64,000 nucleotides of DNA from Alphaproteobacteria bacterium (GTDB lineage: Bacteria; Pseudomonadota; Alphaproteobacteria; Rhizobiales; GCA-2746425), in the NCBI GenBank assembly GCA_024743215.1, contig JANSWZ010000001.1, positions 124,001-188,000 on the forward strand. Direction: 5' to 3'. The notes under the pieces are model-generated. The model made no database searches and had not been told where the DNA came from. It saw nothing but the letters and a program-made list of their open reading frames with translations. Every line of letters begins with the position of its first letter. Within the stretch, counting starts at the first letter, position 1. Positions 63,293 to 64,000 of this stretch are shown one piece after another. The position numbers and the translations under genes are program-made.

Positions 63293-64000
63293 CTATACGA
63301 TACCGCCACCTGCTCCTGAAACGGCTGGGCGTTCAGCGCTGACTTTTGCCCTGTAACCGGACGCTCTGAAGGCTGAGATCGGGTCTATTGCCGTGCCTTT
63401 CTCTTTGCGGGCCATGGCCAGAATGGGCTCTACATCGGTGCGAAACGCCTGCTTCAGTGTTTTGGTCGCCATGAGGGCATCATTTGCCTCCTGAAACCCC
63501 TCCAGGGCTTCACGGTCTACCAAAAGGGCAAGCGCATAGGCGCGCTGGACTTCCATTGCCGACATGATGAGGCTTTCAATCGGGTCGGTCACATTATGAG
63601 ACTGATCCAGCATATGCGCCGGGTCGAAATCTTCGACCTGACGATATTCTGCGTCGACCAGTTCGTTGAACACAAGAAACAGTCGGAACGGATCAATGGA
63701 GCCGGTATCCAGATCATCATCACCATATTTGGAATCGTTGAAATGGAACCCACCCAACTTTCCGAACTGAATGATGCGGGCAACAATCATTTCCACGTTC
63801 ACATTTGGTGCATGATGTCCAAGATCAACAAGGCAATATGCCTGCTCACCCAATTCCTGCGCGATCATGTAATTGGTGCCCCAATCCTGCACCACTGTTG
63901 AGTAGAAGGCGGGTTCATACATTTTGTGTTCGGTGAAAAGCCGCCAGTCCGCAGGCAGGGCAGCGTAGATCTGTTTGGTTGCATCAAGATAGCGCTCAAA
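63293..64000 (-). CDS. rhaI: L-rhamnose isomerase (5' end outside window)
   Basis: C-terminal part (235 codons visible) of a TIM-barrel sugar isomerase of the non-E. coli RhaI type, which converts L-rhamnose to L-rhamnulose. The frame stays open to the right edge; the internal ATG at 63922 is not the start, because the codons beyond continue the conserved pattern (LPADWRLFTEHKMYEPAFYS, then TVVQDWGTNY). Metal-ligand blocks are VDLGHHAPNVNVEMIV and GGFHFNDSKYGDDDLDTG. It is convergent with the sulfatase-like gene. A rhamnose operon probably extends to the right. Confidence 0.88.
   Translation of the reverse strand, partial: FERYLDATKQIYAALPADWRLFTEHKMYEPAFYSTVVQDWGTNYMIAQELGEQAYCLVDLGHHAPNVNVEMIVARIIQFGKLGGFHFNDSKYGDDDLDTGSIDPFRLFLVFNELVDAEYRQVEDFDPAHMLDQSHNVTDPIESLIMSAMEVQRAYALALLVDREALEGFQEANDALMATKTLKQAFRTDVEPILAMARKEKGTAIDPISAFRASGYRAKVSAERPAVSGAGGGIV

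Noticed and set aside
1-64000. CRISPR arrays, insertion sequences, prophage genes or integrases
   Set aside because: No regularly spaced repeats, transposase or phage-like reading frames were seen.

Overview
The window reads as chromosomal DNA of an alphaproteobacterium, probably a marine or soil heterotroph of the Hyphomicrobiales/Rhodobacterales kind. This is inferred from the moderately high GC by eye, GTG and TTG starts, the many TRAP, TTT (TctABC) and ABC uptake systems, and the five-step HutF/HutG histidine pathway. No species is claimed. Apart from a few core genes (guaA, a tRNA-Ser, metY) it is almost entirely a chain of catabolic cassettes, each with its own importer and a nearby regulator.

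Layout. 1-3685: end of a sugar-type ABC importer (two permeases), a TetR regulator and a GMC oxidoreductase. 3686-4738: gene-poor stretch with a 3' fragment of a tRNA-Thr gene and an intact tRNA-Ser(GCU). 4739-7316: TPR lipoprotein-like or periplasmic protein, O-acetylhomoserine sulfhydrylase, MAPEG protein. 7451-14246: IclR-linked cassette of TctC-TctB-TctA, a formylglycine sulfatase and an arylsulfotransferase-like protein. 14346-15902: guaA. 15920-21393: TRAP transporter plus enolase-superfamily dehydratase with a divergent LacI regulator. 21482-26540: LysR regulator divergent from an OHCU decarboxylase, a divergent HIUase-like protein and a second TctBAC importer. 26814-34692: LacI-controlled ABC importer with a GH63 mannosyl/glucosylglycerate hydrolase-like enzyme. 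Its MalF-type permease carries a DUF11-like domain and its MalG-type permease carries four extra membrane helices. 34796-39139: serine hydrolase, then a cupin-SDR-amine oxidase operon with a divergent TetR.

39099-57632 is the most coherent block, a histidine-utilisation supercluster. Beside hutC, hutF and hutI-hutH-hutG-hutU it contains a HisC-type aminotransferase, an SDR, a PotABCD-type importer, a HisD paralogue with altered zinc/substrate residues, a zinc alcohol dehydrogenase, an APH-fold kinase and an FMN-dependent 2-hydroxyacid oxidase. Four near-identical palindromes (core ATGTATATACAT) stand before the four transcription starts that would be expected if HutC controls the whole block. 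I infer that an imidazole-containing alcohol or hydroxyacid is imported and oxidised or transaminated to histidine, then degraded to glutamate.

57702-64000: a VOC protein, a second TRAP transporter coupled to a phosphonate-monoesterase-like sulfatase, and the 3' part of an L-rhamnose isomerase gene running off the right edge.
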